This document shows, in pieces, positions 7,652 to 15,628 of a stretch of 36,137 nt of DNA. Numbering within the stretch: the first letter of the stretch is position 1; the number at the start of each line of letters is the position of its first letter. The stretch lies in NCBI GenBank assembly GCA_902826225.1, contig CADEED010000030.1:1-36137 (forward strand). The letters run 5' to 3'. The position numbers and the translations under genes were made by a program. The notes below the pieces were generated by a model. That model was not told the origin of the DNA and did not search any database. It saw only the letters and a program-made list of their open reading frames with translations. This stretch comes from an uncultured Pseudomonadota bacterium (GTDB lineage: Bacteria; Pseudomonadota; Gammaproteobacteria; Steroidobacterales; Steroidobacteraceae).

Positions 7652-8638
7652 ATGGACTACCTGCCGGCGGAGAATCGTTACCAGTCGATGCGTTACAACC
7701 GCTGCGGCGCCAGCGGCGTGAAGCTGCCCGCGGTCTCGCTCGGCCTGTGGCACAACTTCGGCGACGTCGACGTGTTCGCGAACGGCCGCACGATCGCGCG
7801 CCGTGCGTTCGACCTCGGCATCACGCATTTCGACCTGGCCAACAATTACGGTCCATCGCCGGGATCCGCCGAAGAGAACTTCGGCCTCATGATGAAGAAG
7901 GATTTTCACCCGTTCCGCGACGAGATGATCATCTCGTCGAAGGCCGGCTATCTCATGTGGCCGGGTCCGTACGGCGAATGGGGTTCGCGCAAGTACCTCG
8001 TGGCGAGCTGCGACCAGTCGCTGAAGCGCATGGGCCTGCAGTACGTCGACATCTTCTACAGTCATCGCCCGGACCCGGATACGCCGCTCGAGGAGACGCT
8101 GGGCGCGCTCGACTTCATCGTGCGCTCCGGCCGTGCGTTGTACGCGGGCATCTCGAGCTACGACGCCGGGCAGACGGCGCAGGCGGCGAAGATCCTGCGC
8201 GACCTGGGCACGCCGTGTCTCATCCATCAACCCAGCTACAGCATGTTCAATCGCTGGATCGAAGACGGGCTCACCAAGACCCTCGGCGCGGAGAAGATGG
8301 GCTGCATCGTCTTCTCGCCGCTCGCGCAGGGCATGTTGTCGAACAAATACCTCAACGGAATCCCGGACGGCTCGCGCGCGTCGAAGCACACGTCCCTGAC
8401 CGCGGATCGCCTGTCGCCCGAACGCGTCGCGCAGATCCGCAAGCTCAACGAAGTCGCGCAACGCCGCGGACAATCGCTGGCGCAGATGGCGGTGGCGTGG
8501 ACGCTGCGCGATCCGGTGGTGACATCCTCTCTGATCGGCGCGAGCAAGGTGGCCCACGTGGAAGAAGCCGTGGGGGCGCTCGCGAAGCCGGATTTCGCGG
8601 CCGCCGAACTGGCGGAGATCGAGGCAATCCTCAAGTAA
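7652..8638 (+). CDS. Aldo/keto reductase (YghZ-like)
   Basis: The product is 328 residues from ATG 7652, with GAGG at 7637-7640. It is a TIM-barrel NADPH-dependent oxidoreductase with the full catalytic tetrad: D61 and Y66 in THFDLANNYG, K97 in IISSKAGY and H138 in FYSHRPDPD. The segments LANNYGPSPGSAEENFG and SPLAQGMLSNKYL are characteristic of the group containing E. coli YghZ, the L-glyceraldehyde-3-phosphate reductase, which also detoxifies methylglyoxal. Assignment to that group is firm; the exact substrate is inference. The C-terminal QMAVAWTLRDP and SLIGASK form the cofactor-binding end. It converges on the gluconate permease gene. Confidence 0.9.
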   Translation: MDYLPAENRYQSMRYNRCGASGVKLPAVSLGLWHNFGDVDVFANGRTIARRAFDLGITHFDLANNYGPSPGSAEENFGLMMKKDFHPFRDEMIISSKAGYLMWPGPYGEWGSRKYLVASCDQSLKRMGLQYVDIFYSHRPDPDTPLEETLGALDFIVRSGRALYAGISSYDAGQTAQAAKILRDLGTPCLIHQPSYSMFNRWIEDGLTKTLGAEKMGCIVFSPLAQGMLSNKYLNGIPDGSRASKHTSLTADRLSPERVAQIRKLNEVAQRRGQSLAQMAVAWTLRDPVVTSSLIGASKVAHVEEAVGALAKPDFAAAELAEIEAILK

Positions 8639-8675
8639 TGGGGATATTCCTCGTCTCCTAGCAAGCGGGGACGGG

Positions 8676-8698
8676 CCTCGGTCTTCGGGAAGCCGAGG
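8676..8698. terminator. Hairpin between two convergent genes
   Basis: CCTCGG (8676-8681) pairs with CCGAGG (8693-8698), and CTT (8683-8685) pairs with AAG (8690-8692) around a CGGG loop, with one bulged T. It lies in the 126-base gap between the aldo/keto reductase and GntP stop codons, where a bidirectional terminator is expected. Only a weak T-rich stretch (ATTTCGTT) follows on the plus strand. The rest of the gap shows no further gene. Confidence 0.5.
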
Positions 8699-8764
8699 AT
8701 TTCGTTGGTAAGACGCAGCAGCGAGTTGCCGCTCGATGCGCCGCGCCGAGCGGACCCCTTCCGG

Positions 8765-10072
8765 TCAGGCGATGACGCGTTCCATGATCAGCACGCCGAT
8801 GATGCCGACGATGCCCACGATGCCTTCCATGAGCGTCCAGCTCAGCAGCGTTTCCTTGAGCGAGAGATTGAAATACTCCTTCGCCATCCAGAACCCCGAA
8901 TCGTTGACGTGCGAGAACATCAAACTACCCGCGCCGACGGCCAGCACCATGAGGTTCGGGTCCACGTTCGTGCTCGCGACCACCGGCGCCATCAGTCCCG
9001 CGGCTGTCATGCCCGCGACCGTCGCGGAGCCGAGGGACACGCGGATCACGCCCGCGATCAGCCAGCCCAGGATGAGCGGATCGATCGCGATGCCGGTGAG
9101 CAGAGCGGAGATGTTCTTGTCCACGCCGGTCGCGACGAAGACTTCCTTGAGCGTGCCGGCGCCCGCGATGATGAGCAGGATGACGGCGATGTCCTTCACC
9201 GAATTGCCGTACTCGTCCATGAGCGGACCGATCTTGAGACCGCGCGACAAGCCCAGTGTCCACGTGGCGACGGCGAGCGCGAGCAGCATCACGACCAGCG
9301 GGTTCGTCCAGAACTTGAGCGTGCTCTGCCATTCCGCCGGCGCCATCGGCACCGCCATCGAACAGGCGATCAATGCCACCGGCAGCAGCGCGCTCGCGAA
9401 GCAGTTGAAGGCGCTGGGCAATTCGGTCTCGGGACGCAGCGGCGCGACGAACAGCGTGATGGGCTTCGCCGGCACGTTGCGGAACAGGCGCGCGAACATC
9501 GGGCCCGCGACGATCATCGCCGGCAGCGCCACGATGAGGCCGTAGAACAGCGTCTTGCCGATGTCCGCGTCGAACATCGGCAGCATGGCCGTCGGCGCGG
9601 GATGCGGCGGCAGGAAACCGTGCGTCACCGACAGCGACGCGAACATCGGGATGCCGAGGTAGATGGGCGGCACCTTCGTCTGCTGCACGACCGAGAACAC
9701 CAGCGGGACGAGCAGCACGAAGCCGACGTTGTAGAACAGCGGGATGCCGACCAGGAACCCCGTGAACATCAGGGCCCAGGTCAGGTGCTTCTCGCCGAAG
9801 ACCCGCATCAGCACCATCGCGATCTTCTGCGCCGCGCCGCTGTTCGCGACGAGCTTGCCGAACATCGCGCCGATGCAGACAATTCCTAACAACCCGCCCA
9901 GCAGATTGCCGATGCCCTTCTCGAGCACGCCCGGCACCTTCTCCGCCGGCAGGCCGAGCAGCAGGCCCGCGACCGAGGAGGCGACGAGGAAGGCGAGGAA
10001 CGGCTGGATCTTTCCCCAGCTGATGAGCAGCACCAGCAGGACGATCGAACAACCGACGTAGATGAGTTCCAT
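8765..10072 (-). CDS. GntP-family gluconate/aldonate:H+ symporter
   Basis: The 435-residue protein has about 12-14 membrane helices, the size of E. coli GntT/GntP (about 437-447). Family marks include GLPAEKVPGVLEKGIGNLLG near the N-terminus, GIPLFYNVGFVLLVPL, SVTHGFLPPHPAPT, and the C-terminal FSHVNDSGFWMAKEYFNL. These proteins import gluconate and related sugar acids with protons across the inner membrane. The gene follows the gluconolactonase with an 8-base gap. An AAGGGG ribosome-binding site overlaps the upstream stop codon, so the two are coupled in one unit. Confidence 0.94.
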   Translation of the reverse strand: MELIYVGCSIVLLVLLISWGKIQPFLAFLVASSVAGLLLGLPAEKVPGVLEKGIGNLLGGLLGIVCIGAMFGKLVANSGAAQKIAMVLMRVFGEKHLTWALMFTGFLVGIPLFYNVGFVLLVPLVFSVVQQTKVPPIYLGIPMFASLSVTHGFLPPHPAPTAMLPMFDADIGKTLFYGLIVALPAMIVAGPMFARLFRNVPAKPITLFVAPLRPETELPSAFNCFASALLPVALIACSMAVPMAPAEWQSTLKFWTNPLVVMLLALAVATWTLGLSRGLKIGPLMDEYGNSVKDIAVILLIIAGAGTLKEVFVATGVDKNISALLTGIAIDPLILGWLIAGVIRVSLGSATVAGMTAAGLMAPVVASTNVDPNLMVLAVGAGSLMFSHVNDSGFWMAKEYFNLSLKETLLSWTLMEGIVGIVGIIGVLIMERVIA

Positions 10073-10080
10073 CGCGCCCC

Positions 10081-11106
10081 TTAGAAACCGGCGCCCTTGA
10101 TGTCGAGCCGGATGCGGGCCAGCATGTTCTGCGACGTGAGGTACAGCGTCTTTCCGTCGTCGCCGAACTTGCAGTTCGCCGTCGGCTTGCCGTCACTGAT
10201 GCGTCCCAGCCGCTTGCCGTCCTTCGACAGCACGAGGATCCCGCCCGGACCGCTCGTGAAGATCGTGCCGTCGGCGGCGACGGTGAGCCCGTCGGGCAGG
10301 CCCGGCGCTTTCTCGGAGACGAGATCGGTCACATCGGCGAACAGCTTCTTGCCGGTGACGTTGCCGCCCTCGTCGAGCGTGAACGCCAGGATGATGGCTT
10401 TCGTCGGTTCGGATTGCGTCACGTAGAGCGTCTTCTCATCCGGAGACAGCGCGACGCCGTTCGGGCGATGCAGCTCCTTCTCGATGACGGTGACCCTGCC
10501 GTCCTTCCCCATGCGGTACACGCCGTTGAACGGCTGCTCCTTCTCCGGCGCATCGTCGAACTTCTTGAAGCCATACGGCGGATCGGTGAAGAACAGCACG
10601 CCCGACTTCATGCGCGTGACGTCGTTGGGGCTCGAGAATTTCCTGCCCTCGTGCGCGGTCGCGACGGGCGTCTTCTGCTTCGTGCGCAGGTCCAGCTTCT
10701 GGATGCTGCGGTTGCCGGTGTCCGCGAGCAGGATCGTGTCGGCATCGAGGATCGCGAGACCGTTCGCGCCGGCTTCGCGCCACACGTTCGTGTCGGGGCT
10801 CGCCGCCCCTGACGGGTCGAGGAATTTCTCGAGGCCGCCCTTCTCCGACCACTTCCACATCTTGTTGCCGGGGACGTCGGTGAACAGCAGGTATCCGCCG
10901 TTCTTCACCCAGATCGGGCCCTCCGCCCAGCCGAAGCCTTCCGCGAGCTTCTCGATCTTCCAGTCCCTGGGGACGATGGCGTCCATCGCCGGATCCCAGC
11001 GCTCGATGCGCGAGGTCTCGTTGATGACGGTGGGTGGCGCCGCGCAGGCCGCGCCGCAAAGCGTCGCGAGCAGGCAAGCCGCCGCGATGGCAGACAGATT
11101 CCGCAT
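10081..11106 (-). CDS. Exported SMP-30/gluconolactonase-family lactonase
   Basis: The product is 341 residues from ATG 11106, preceded by an AAGGGGG ribosome-binding site; the frame is open further upstream without a signal. A Sec signal peptide (MRNLSAIAAACLLATLCGAACA, cleavage near 22-23) sends it to the periplasm. A six-bladed beta-propeller of the SMP-30/gluconolactonase/LRE type follows. Predicted metal ligands are E62 in GWAEGPIW, Asn in SSPNDVT and Asp in GLPDGLT. The family hydrolyses aldonolactones such as D-glucono-1,5-lactone to the sugar acid. Being just upstream of gntP, it probably makes the substrate that the permease imports. The intended sugar is inference. Confidence 0.9.
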   Translation of the reverse strand: MRNLSAIAAACLLATLCGAACAAPPTVINETSRIERWDPAMDAIVPRDWKIEKLAEGFGWAEGPIWVKNGGYLLFTDVPGNKMWKWSEKGGLEKFLDPSGAASPDTNVWREAGANGLAILDADTILLADTGNRSIQKLDLRTKQKTPVATAHEGRKFSSPNDVTRMKSGVLFFTDPPYGFKKFDDAPEKEQPFNGVYRMGKDGRVTVIEKELHRPNGVALSPDEKTLYVTQSEPTKAIILAFTLDEGGNVTGKKLFADVTDLVSEKAPGLPDGLTVAADGTIFTSGPGGILVLSKDGKRLGRISDGKPTANCKFGDDGKTLYLTSQNMLARIRLDIKGAGF

Positions 11107-11155
11107 GAAACCCCCTTCGTGTGGACACCGGAATCTACGGAAAAGAAGCGGTGGG

Positions 11156-11161
11156 TACAAT
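11156..11161 (+). promoter_or_regulatory. -10 box of dacB (TACAAT), probable leaderless start
   Basis: TACAAT ends 6 bases before the dacB ATG at 11168. With the usual 6-7 base spacing, transcription would begin at or next to the A of the start codon. No Shine-Dalgarno sequence can fit. The 61-base divergent gap shows no good -35 element. Confidence 0.5.
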
Positions 11162-11167
11162 CCGGCC

Positions 11168-12562
11168 ATGCGTACCCTGGCCGTGCTCTGCCTGTTGATC
11201 GGTATTCCCGCGCTGGCGGCCAATCCCGAAACCGCCCCCGGAACCTACCTCGCGAGGCTCTCGGCCGCGCGCATACCGGCGGACGCCGCGGCCGTCGTCG
11301 TGCAGCCGCTCGGCGAAGGGGTTCTGCGCTGGTCCGCCAACGAGGGAAAGCCGATGAATCCCGCGAGCACGATGAAGCTCGTGACCACGTACTCCGCGCT
11401 GCACCTGTTAGGTCCCGCGTTCACGTTCCGCACCGAGGTGCTGGCCGATGGCCCCGTGGCCGCCAACGTGCTGAACGGGCGGCTGTTCGTGCGTGGCGGC
11501 GGCGATCCGCACCTCGTCATCGAGAACCTGTGGCTCATGGTCAATCGCATCCGCGGCTACGGCATCCGCGAGATCCGCGGCGATCTCGTGCTCGACAAGG
11601 GATTCTTCGCGCCGTTGAAACACGACCCGGCGGAATTCGACGGCGAGGAGGGACGCGCCTACAACGTGGGTCCCGACCCGCTGCTGCTCAACTTCAAGAG
11701 CGTCGCGCTGGTATTCACGCCCGACACGGCCGCAAAAGTGGCGCGCGTCATGGCGATCCCCGAGATCGCCGGAATGAAGGTGCCGCGCACGGTGCCTGCC
11801 GTGGAAGGCGGCTGCGGCGACTGGCGCGGCCGCCTCAGGCTTGACCTGAACGACCCGATGAGCGTGCGCATTCCCGGCGCCTATCCACTCGCCTGCGGCG
11901 AGCGGATCGTCCACCTTGGCGCCCTCGAGCACACTAGCTACTTCGCCGCCGTGTTCCGCGCGCTGTGGGAGCGGCAGGGCGGCACGTGGACCGGAAAGGC
12001 ACGCGAGGGCACGGTACCCGCTGCCGCCCGGCTGGTCGTGGCGCAGGAGTCGCCGGCGCTGGCGAGCATCATCCGCGACATCAACAAGTACTCGAACAAC
12101 GTGATGACCCAGCAGCTGTTCCTCACCATGGGCGGCGCCGGAGGCGCTCCCGGCAGCCCGGCGAACGGCGGCGCGGCCATCCGCAACCTGCTGTCCGCGC
12201 GCGGCATCGACGTTCCGGAGCTGGTGCTGGAGAACGGCTGTGGCCTGTCGCGCGTCGAGCGCATCTCCGCCGGCAGCCTGGCGAACGTGCTCGTCGACGC
12301 CTGGAAGAGCCAGTGGATGCCGGAGCTCATGTCGTCGCTCCCGATCGCGGGCGTGGACGGCACCATGAAGGGCCGGAACGTGCCCGCCGGCTCGGCGCAC
12401 ATGAAAACGGGGTTGCTTGAGGACACGCGCGCCGTGGCGGGTTACGTCCTCGCGGCGAGCGGCCGGCGCTACGTGGTGGTCGCCATCATCAACCACCCCA
12501 ACGCCCGCCTGGGCACGGGGGCGCACGACGCTCTGCTGGAGTGGGTATATCGGGCCGGGTAG
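11168..12562 (+). CDS. dacB: D-alanyl-D-alanine carboxypeptidase/endopeptidase, PBP4 class
   Basis: The product is 464 residues from ATG 11168, where the signal peptide begins (MRTLAVLCLLIGIPALA, cleavage near 17-18). The three active-site motifs of penicillin-binding proteins are intact: S67-T-M-K70 in NPASTMKLVT, S309-N-N in INKYSNNVMTQ, and K413-T-G in AHMKTGLL. The long insert between the first two motifs is typical of PBP4 (class C, peptidase S13). The enzyme trims pentapeptides and cleaves 4-3 cross-links in periplasmic peptidoglycan. NPASTMKL and GDGDP-like VRGGGDPHL support the assignment. The frame upstream of 11168 lies antisense to the lactonase gene and is not coding. Confidence 0.95.
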   Translation: MRTLAVLCLLIGIPALAANPETAPGTYLARLSAARIPADAAAVVVQPLGEGVLRWSANEGKPMNPASTMKLVTTYSALHLLGPAFTFRTEVLADGPVAANVLNGRLFVRGGGDPHLVIENLWLMVNRIRGYGIREIRGDLVLDKGFFAPLKHDPAEFDGEEGRAYNVGPDPLLLNFKSVALVFTPDTAAKVARVMAIPEIAGMKVPRTVPAVEGGCGDWRGRLRLDLNDPMSVRIPGAYPLACGERIVHLGALEHTSYFAAVFRALWERQGGTWTGKAREGTVPAAARLVVAQESPALASIIRDINKYSNNVMTQQLFLTMGGAGGAPGSPANGGAAIRNLLSARGIDVPELVLENGCGLSRVERISAGSLANVLVDAWKSQWMPELMSSLPIAGVDGTMKGRNVPAGSAHMKTGLLEDTRAVAGYVLAASGRRYVVVAIINHPNARLGTGAHDALLEWVYRAG

Positions 12563-12572
12563 CTCGAACCCG

Positions 12573-12578
12573 TATAAT
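12573..12578 (+). promoter_or_regulatory. Consensus -10 box (TATAAT) of the COG0523 gene, probable leaderless start
   Basis: A perfect TATAAT is followed by TCGGCGCC and then ATG 12587. The predicted transcription start falls within about two bases of the start codon. There is no Shine-Dalgarno sequence and no clear -35. I also saw no Zur-like palindrome in the short gap after dacB. Confidence 0.55.
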
Positions 12579-12586
12579 TCGGCGCC

Positions 12587-13996
12587 ATGTCAGTCACACC
12601 TTCACGTGTACCGGTCACGGTACTCACGGGCTTCCTTGGCTCCGGAAAAACCACGCTCCTCAACCGCATCCTCTCGGAGAAGCACGGCAAGCGGATCGCC
12701 GTCATCGAGAACGAGTTCGGCGAGGTCGGCGTCGACTCGGAGCTCGTGATCGGCGCCGAAGAGGAGCTGTTCGAGACGAACAACGGCTGCATCTGCTGCA
12801 CGGTGCGTGGCGATCTCATCCGCATCCTCGGGCAGCTCATGAAGCGCCGCGACAAGTTCGACTACATCCTCATCGAGACCACGGGCATGGCCGACCCCGG
12901 CCCCGTGGCGCAGACTTTCTTCCTCGACGACGACCTCAAGAACCAGTTCCAGCTCGACGCGATCGTGACGATGGTCGATGCGAAGCATTTCGAACAGCAC
13001 GTCGACGAGCTCAACGAACCCGCCGAACAGGTGGCGTTCGCGGACCTGGTGCTGCTCAACAAGACGGATCTCGTGGACGCCGACGCGCTCGAGCGCATCG
13101 AGCGGCGCATCCGCGGCATCAACGGCACGGCGAAGATCCTGCGCACGAAGAATGCCGATGCGCCGATCGAGAAGGTGCTCAATGTCGGCGCGTTCGACCT
13201 GCAGCGCGCGCTCGCCGTCGACGAGGCCTTCCTCGAGCCCGAATACCCATTCGAATGGGGAGGCGCGTATCAGCTCGACGCCGGCACCCATCGGCTCAAG
13301 ACGCGCGGTGAACACGATCACCATGCGCCCGGCCACCACGATGAAGGTCACGGTCACGAGCATCATGACCATGACCACGCGGGTCATTCGCACGAAGACC
13401 TCGCCATCGCGATCCTGCCGCTCCCGGCGGCGACGCCGGCCGAACTCGGTGGCGCGATCGAGGCGGCGGTGCGGGCGTTCGCGGAGCCCGCGACCGTGGT
13501 TCCGTGTCACGGGACCATCGACGGCCCCGGCCACCATGCGATCGACATCTCCCACGATGGCGCGGACTTCGAGCTCACGCTGAAGACGCCGGGCGCGTAC
13601 GCCGTCTTCTGCGAGCATCACCCCTCCGGGTGCGGGTTGCACTTCGAAGGGCAGAAGCCCGCCGCCGAGCGCAAGTTCGCCTCGCATCACCACGAAGACG
13701 ACATCAGCTCGATCGGCATCCGCGATCCGCGGCCGCTCGATCCCACGAAGCTCAATCAGTGGCTCGACTATCTGCTGAAGACGCGCGGCCAGGACATCTT
13801 CCGCATGAAAGGCGTGTTGAACGTGAAAGGCGAGGAGCGCCGCCAGGTATTCCACGGCGTGCACATGATGTTCGACGCGCAGGCCGAGCGGCCGTGGGGC
13901 GGCGCCACGCGCATGAACAACCTGGTGTTCATCGGTCGCGGACTCGATCGCGCCGAACTCGAAGCCGGCTTCGAGTCCGCCGTCGCCAGGCAGTAG
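12587..13996 (+). CDS. COG0523 (CobW/ZigA-type) GTPase metallochaperone with inserted domain
   Basis: The product is 469 residues. The G3E GTPase domain has the P-loop GFLGSGKT (15-22), the metal motif C68-I-C-C71 in NNGCICCTV, the ETTGMADP switch (97-104) and NKTD (158-161). A His-rich linker spans about 242-269. An unusual segment (about 270-370) then precedes the CobW C-terminal domain (about 371-465, including FRMKGVLNVKGEERRQVFHGVH). The segment holds C307-H308 and C342-E-H-H-x3-C349 in an otherwise beta-like context, suggesting a second metal site. COG0523 proteins deliver zinc or cobalt to client enzymes using GTP. The client here is unknown. A WD40 protein starts 2 bases downstream. 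Confidence 0.92.
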   Translation: MSVTPSRVPVTVLTGFLGSGKTTLLNRILSEKHGKRIAVIENEFGEVGVDSELVIGAEEELFETNNGCICCTVRGDLIRILGQLMKRRDKFDYILIETTGMADPGPVAQTFFLDDDLKNQFQLDAIVTMVDAKHFEQHVDELNEPAEQVAFADLVLLNKTDLVDADALERIERRIRGINGTAKILRTKNADAPIEKVLNVGAFDLQRALAVDEAFLEPEYPFEWGGAYQLDAGTHRLKTRGEHDHHAPGHHDEGHGHEHHDHDHAGHSHEDLAIAILPLPAATPAELGGAIEAAVRAFAEPATVVPCHGTIDGPGHHAIDISHDGADFELTLKTPGAYAVFCEHHPSGCGLHFEGQKPAAERKFASHHHEDDISSIGIRDPRPLDPTKLNQWLDYLLKTRGQDIFRMKGVLNVKGEERRQVFHGVHMMFDAQAERPWGGATRMNNLVFIGRGLDRAELEAGFESAVARQ

Positions 13997-13998
13997 CC

Positions 13999-15036
13999 GT
14001 GGCCGCCAGGCAATCGCTCGCGTTCGCGCTCGAGCCGCGCGCATCGGCCACGGTCGACGACTTCATCGCCGACCTGGCGTGGGCGCCCGCGGGCGATGCG
14101 CTCGCCATCGCGGGCGGAGAGGGCAAGGTCGCGCTCGCGAAGGTCGCGGCGGATTCGTTGACTCTCGACGTCGTCGGCGAGCACCTGTTGGGCACGCTCG
14201 CGCTGGCGTGGCAGCCGCGCGGGAAGACCTTCGCGTCGTCCGGCCAGGACGGCTCGATCGGCCTCTGGGGCCCGGACGGCAAGCTGGTCCGTCGTTGGAA
14301 GCCGGCGCCGGCCGCCACCCAGGCGCTGACGTTCTCGCCCGACGGCGAACTACTGGCGAGCGCGGCCGGGAAGATAGTGTCGCTGTGGACGCCGTCCGGG
14401 GAGCCGGTCCATGCCTTCGCGCCCGCTGCCGCGACCGCGGTGGGGCTGGCCTTCGACAAACCGGGAACGGATCTCGGCGTGGCCCTGAATGGTGAAGTTG
14501 CGGTCCACCGGATTCAAAAAACGCGATATGAGACACGTCGTTACAAATGGCCGGCCGCCTGCCTCACGGTAAACTTCAGCGGCAATGGAAGATTTCTCGC
14601 CAGCGGCATGGCCGACGGAACACTGCATTTCTGGAATCGCTCGACTGGCAAGGATTCCCAGATGCGCGGCTACGACGGACGCGTCGAGCTGGTCGGCTGG
14701 AGCGACAACTCGAAATACCTGGCCTCGAGCGCGGGCAACGACGTCGTGCTCTGGGACTTCAGTGGCAAGGGCCCGGAGGGAACGAAGCCCGTGGTGCTGA
14801 GCGCGCATACCGAACGCGTGGGCGCCTTTGCCTGGCAGCCCGGCGGAGATCATTTCGTGAGCGGCGGCCGGGACTGGCGCGTGGCGCTGTGGCGTCCCGG
14901 CAAGACACCGCGGCCGCTCGACGTGCACTTGCAGGATTCCGACGTCACCGCCGTGCGCTGGTCGCCGGACGGCAAGCGCGTGGCGGTCGGTGAACGGAAG
15001 GGCGGCGTCACGGTCTTCGAGCTGGTGGCGAGATGA
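13999..15036 (+). CDS. WD40-repeat protein linked to the COG0523 GTPase
   Basis: The product is 345 residues from GTG 13999, 2 bases after the preceding stop. The frame upstream overlaps the GTPase gene and is not coding. At least six WD40-like repeats run the length of the protein, each ending in a Trp/Phe strand after an Asp/Gly turn: DGSIGLWGPDGK, AGKIVSLWTPSGE, DGTLHFWNRSTGK, GNDVVLWDFSGK, DWRVALWRPGK and KGGVTVFEL. This makes a seven-bladed propeller likely. There is no signal peptide, so it is probably cytoplasmic and acts as a scaffold. Its coupling to a COG0523 gene suggests a role in metal delivery or sensing. Its stop overlaps the next start (ATGA). Confidence 0.85.
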   Translation: MAARQSLAFALEPRASATVDDFIADLAWAPAGDALAIAGGEGKVALAKVAADSLTLDVVGEHLLGTLALAWQPRGKTFASSGQDGSIGLWGPDGKLVRRWKPAPAATQALTFSPDGELLASAAGKIVSLWTPSGEPVHAFAPAAATAVGLAFDKPGTDLGVALNGEVAVHRIQKTRYETRRYKWPAACLTVNFSGNGRFLASGMADGTLHFWNRSTGKDSQMRGYDGRVELVGWSDNSKYLASSAGNDVVLWDFSGKGPEGTKPVVLSAHTERVGAFAWQPGGDHFVSGGRDWRVALWRPGKTPRPLDVHLQDSDVTAVRWSPDGKRVAVGERKGGVTVFELVAR

Positions 15037-15614
15037 CCATCGCGTTGCGCGATCTGACTCCCGCCGAGCGCGTGGGTGTACAGCAACGTTTCGAGTCGCT
15101 CGCGTCCAAGCGATTCGCACCGACGCCGAAGAAGCCACGCTTCGAAGTGTGGTGGCCCAAGGCGCCTCTCGATGCGCGCGCTTTTCCGGAAGGGATTCAC
15201 TCCGTGGAACACGATGCCCGCTTCAACGAGGCCGCGCGGCTCATCGGCTTCCTGAACGGCATTGCGCCGGGCGAGTTCTACATCGCGAACCTGTCGGCGC
15301 CGAAGCCGCACTTCCTGCACACCGGGAAGCTCGACGACGCCTTGTGCAAATGGATCAAGACGCGGCTGGTGTCGAATCCCACCTGCCTGCTGTCCTCGAG
15401 CATCGACCTCATGCTGATCGTCGACACGTCCATGAACTACTCTGTTCTCGGTGGCGCGCCCGACGTGATCGCAAAGTTCGAGCAGCGCTTCGGTGGCGCG
15501 GCCGCCATGCGCCAGACCTTCGAGGAATTCGTGACGCAGATGCGCATCGGCTCCGGACTCGAAGACGCCCGATGGGCGCAGGACTACCTGCAGAAGTGGA
15601 GCGGCTGGGTCTAG
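15033..15614 (+). CDS. Conserved-looking protein of unknown function in the COG0523-WD40 operon
   Basis: The product is 193 residues, and its ATG overlaps the WD40 stop codon (15033-15036). It is soluble, with no signal peptide or membrane segment. The N-terminal part is polar (ALRDLTPAERVGVQQRF). A middle region with GEFYIANLSAPKPHFLHTGK is followed by SSSIDLMLIVDTSMNYSVLGG. The C-terminus is helical and ends DYLQKWSGWV. I do not recognise the family. Translational coupling to the WD40 gene suggests it works with that protein and the GTPase. Its end is 14 bases from the convergent glycosyltransferase. Confidence 0.75.
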   Translation: MTIALRDLTPAERVGVQQRFESLASKRFAPTPKKPRFEVWWPKAPLDARAFPEGIHSVEHDARFNEAARLIGFLNGIAPGEFYIANLSAPKPHFLHTGKLDDALCKWIKTRLVSNPTCLLSSSIDLMLIVDTSMNYSVLGGAPDVIAKFEQRFGGAAAMRQTFEEFVTQMRIGSGLEDARWAQDYLQKWSGWV

Positions 15615-15628
15615 CGCGCTCGTTCGTG

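Noticed and set aside
10484..11167. Upstream in-frame extension of dacB
   Set aside because: It runs antisense to the lactonase gene. The dacB signal peptide and the TACAAT box both place the start at 11168.
13310..13395. Apparent repeated DNA in the COG0523 gene
   Set aside because: It is only the His/Asp/Gly codon run of the metal-binding linker, with no regular unit, so it is neither a tandem repeat nor a CRISPR array.
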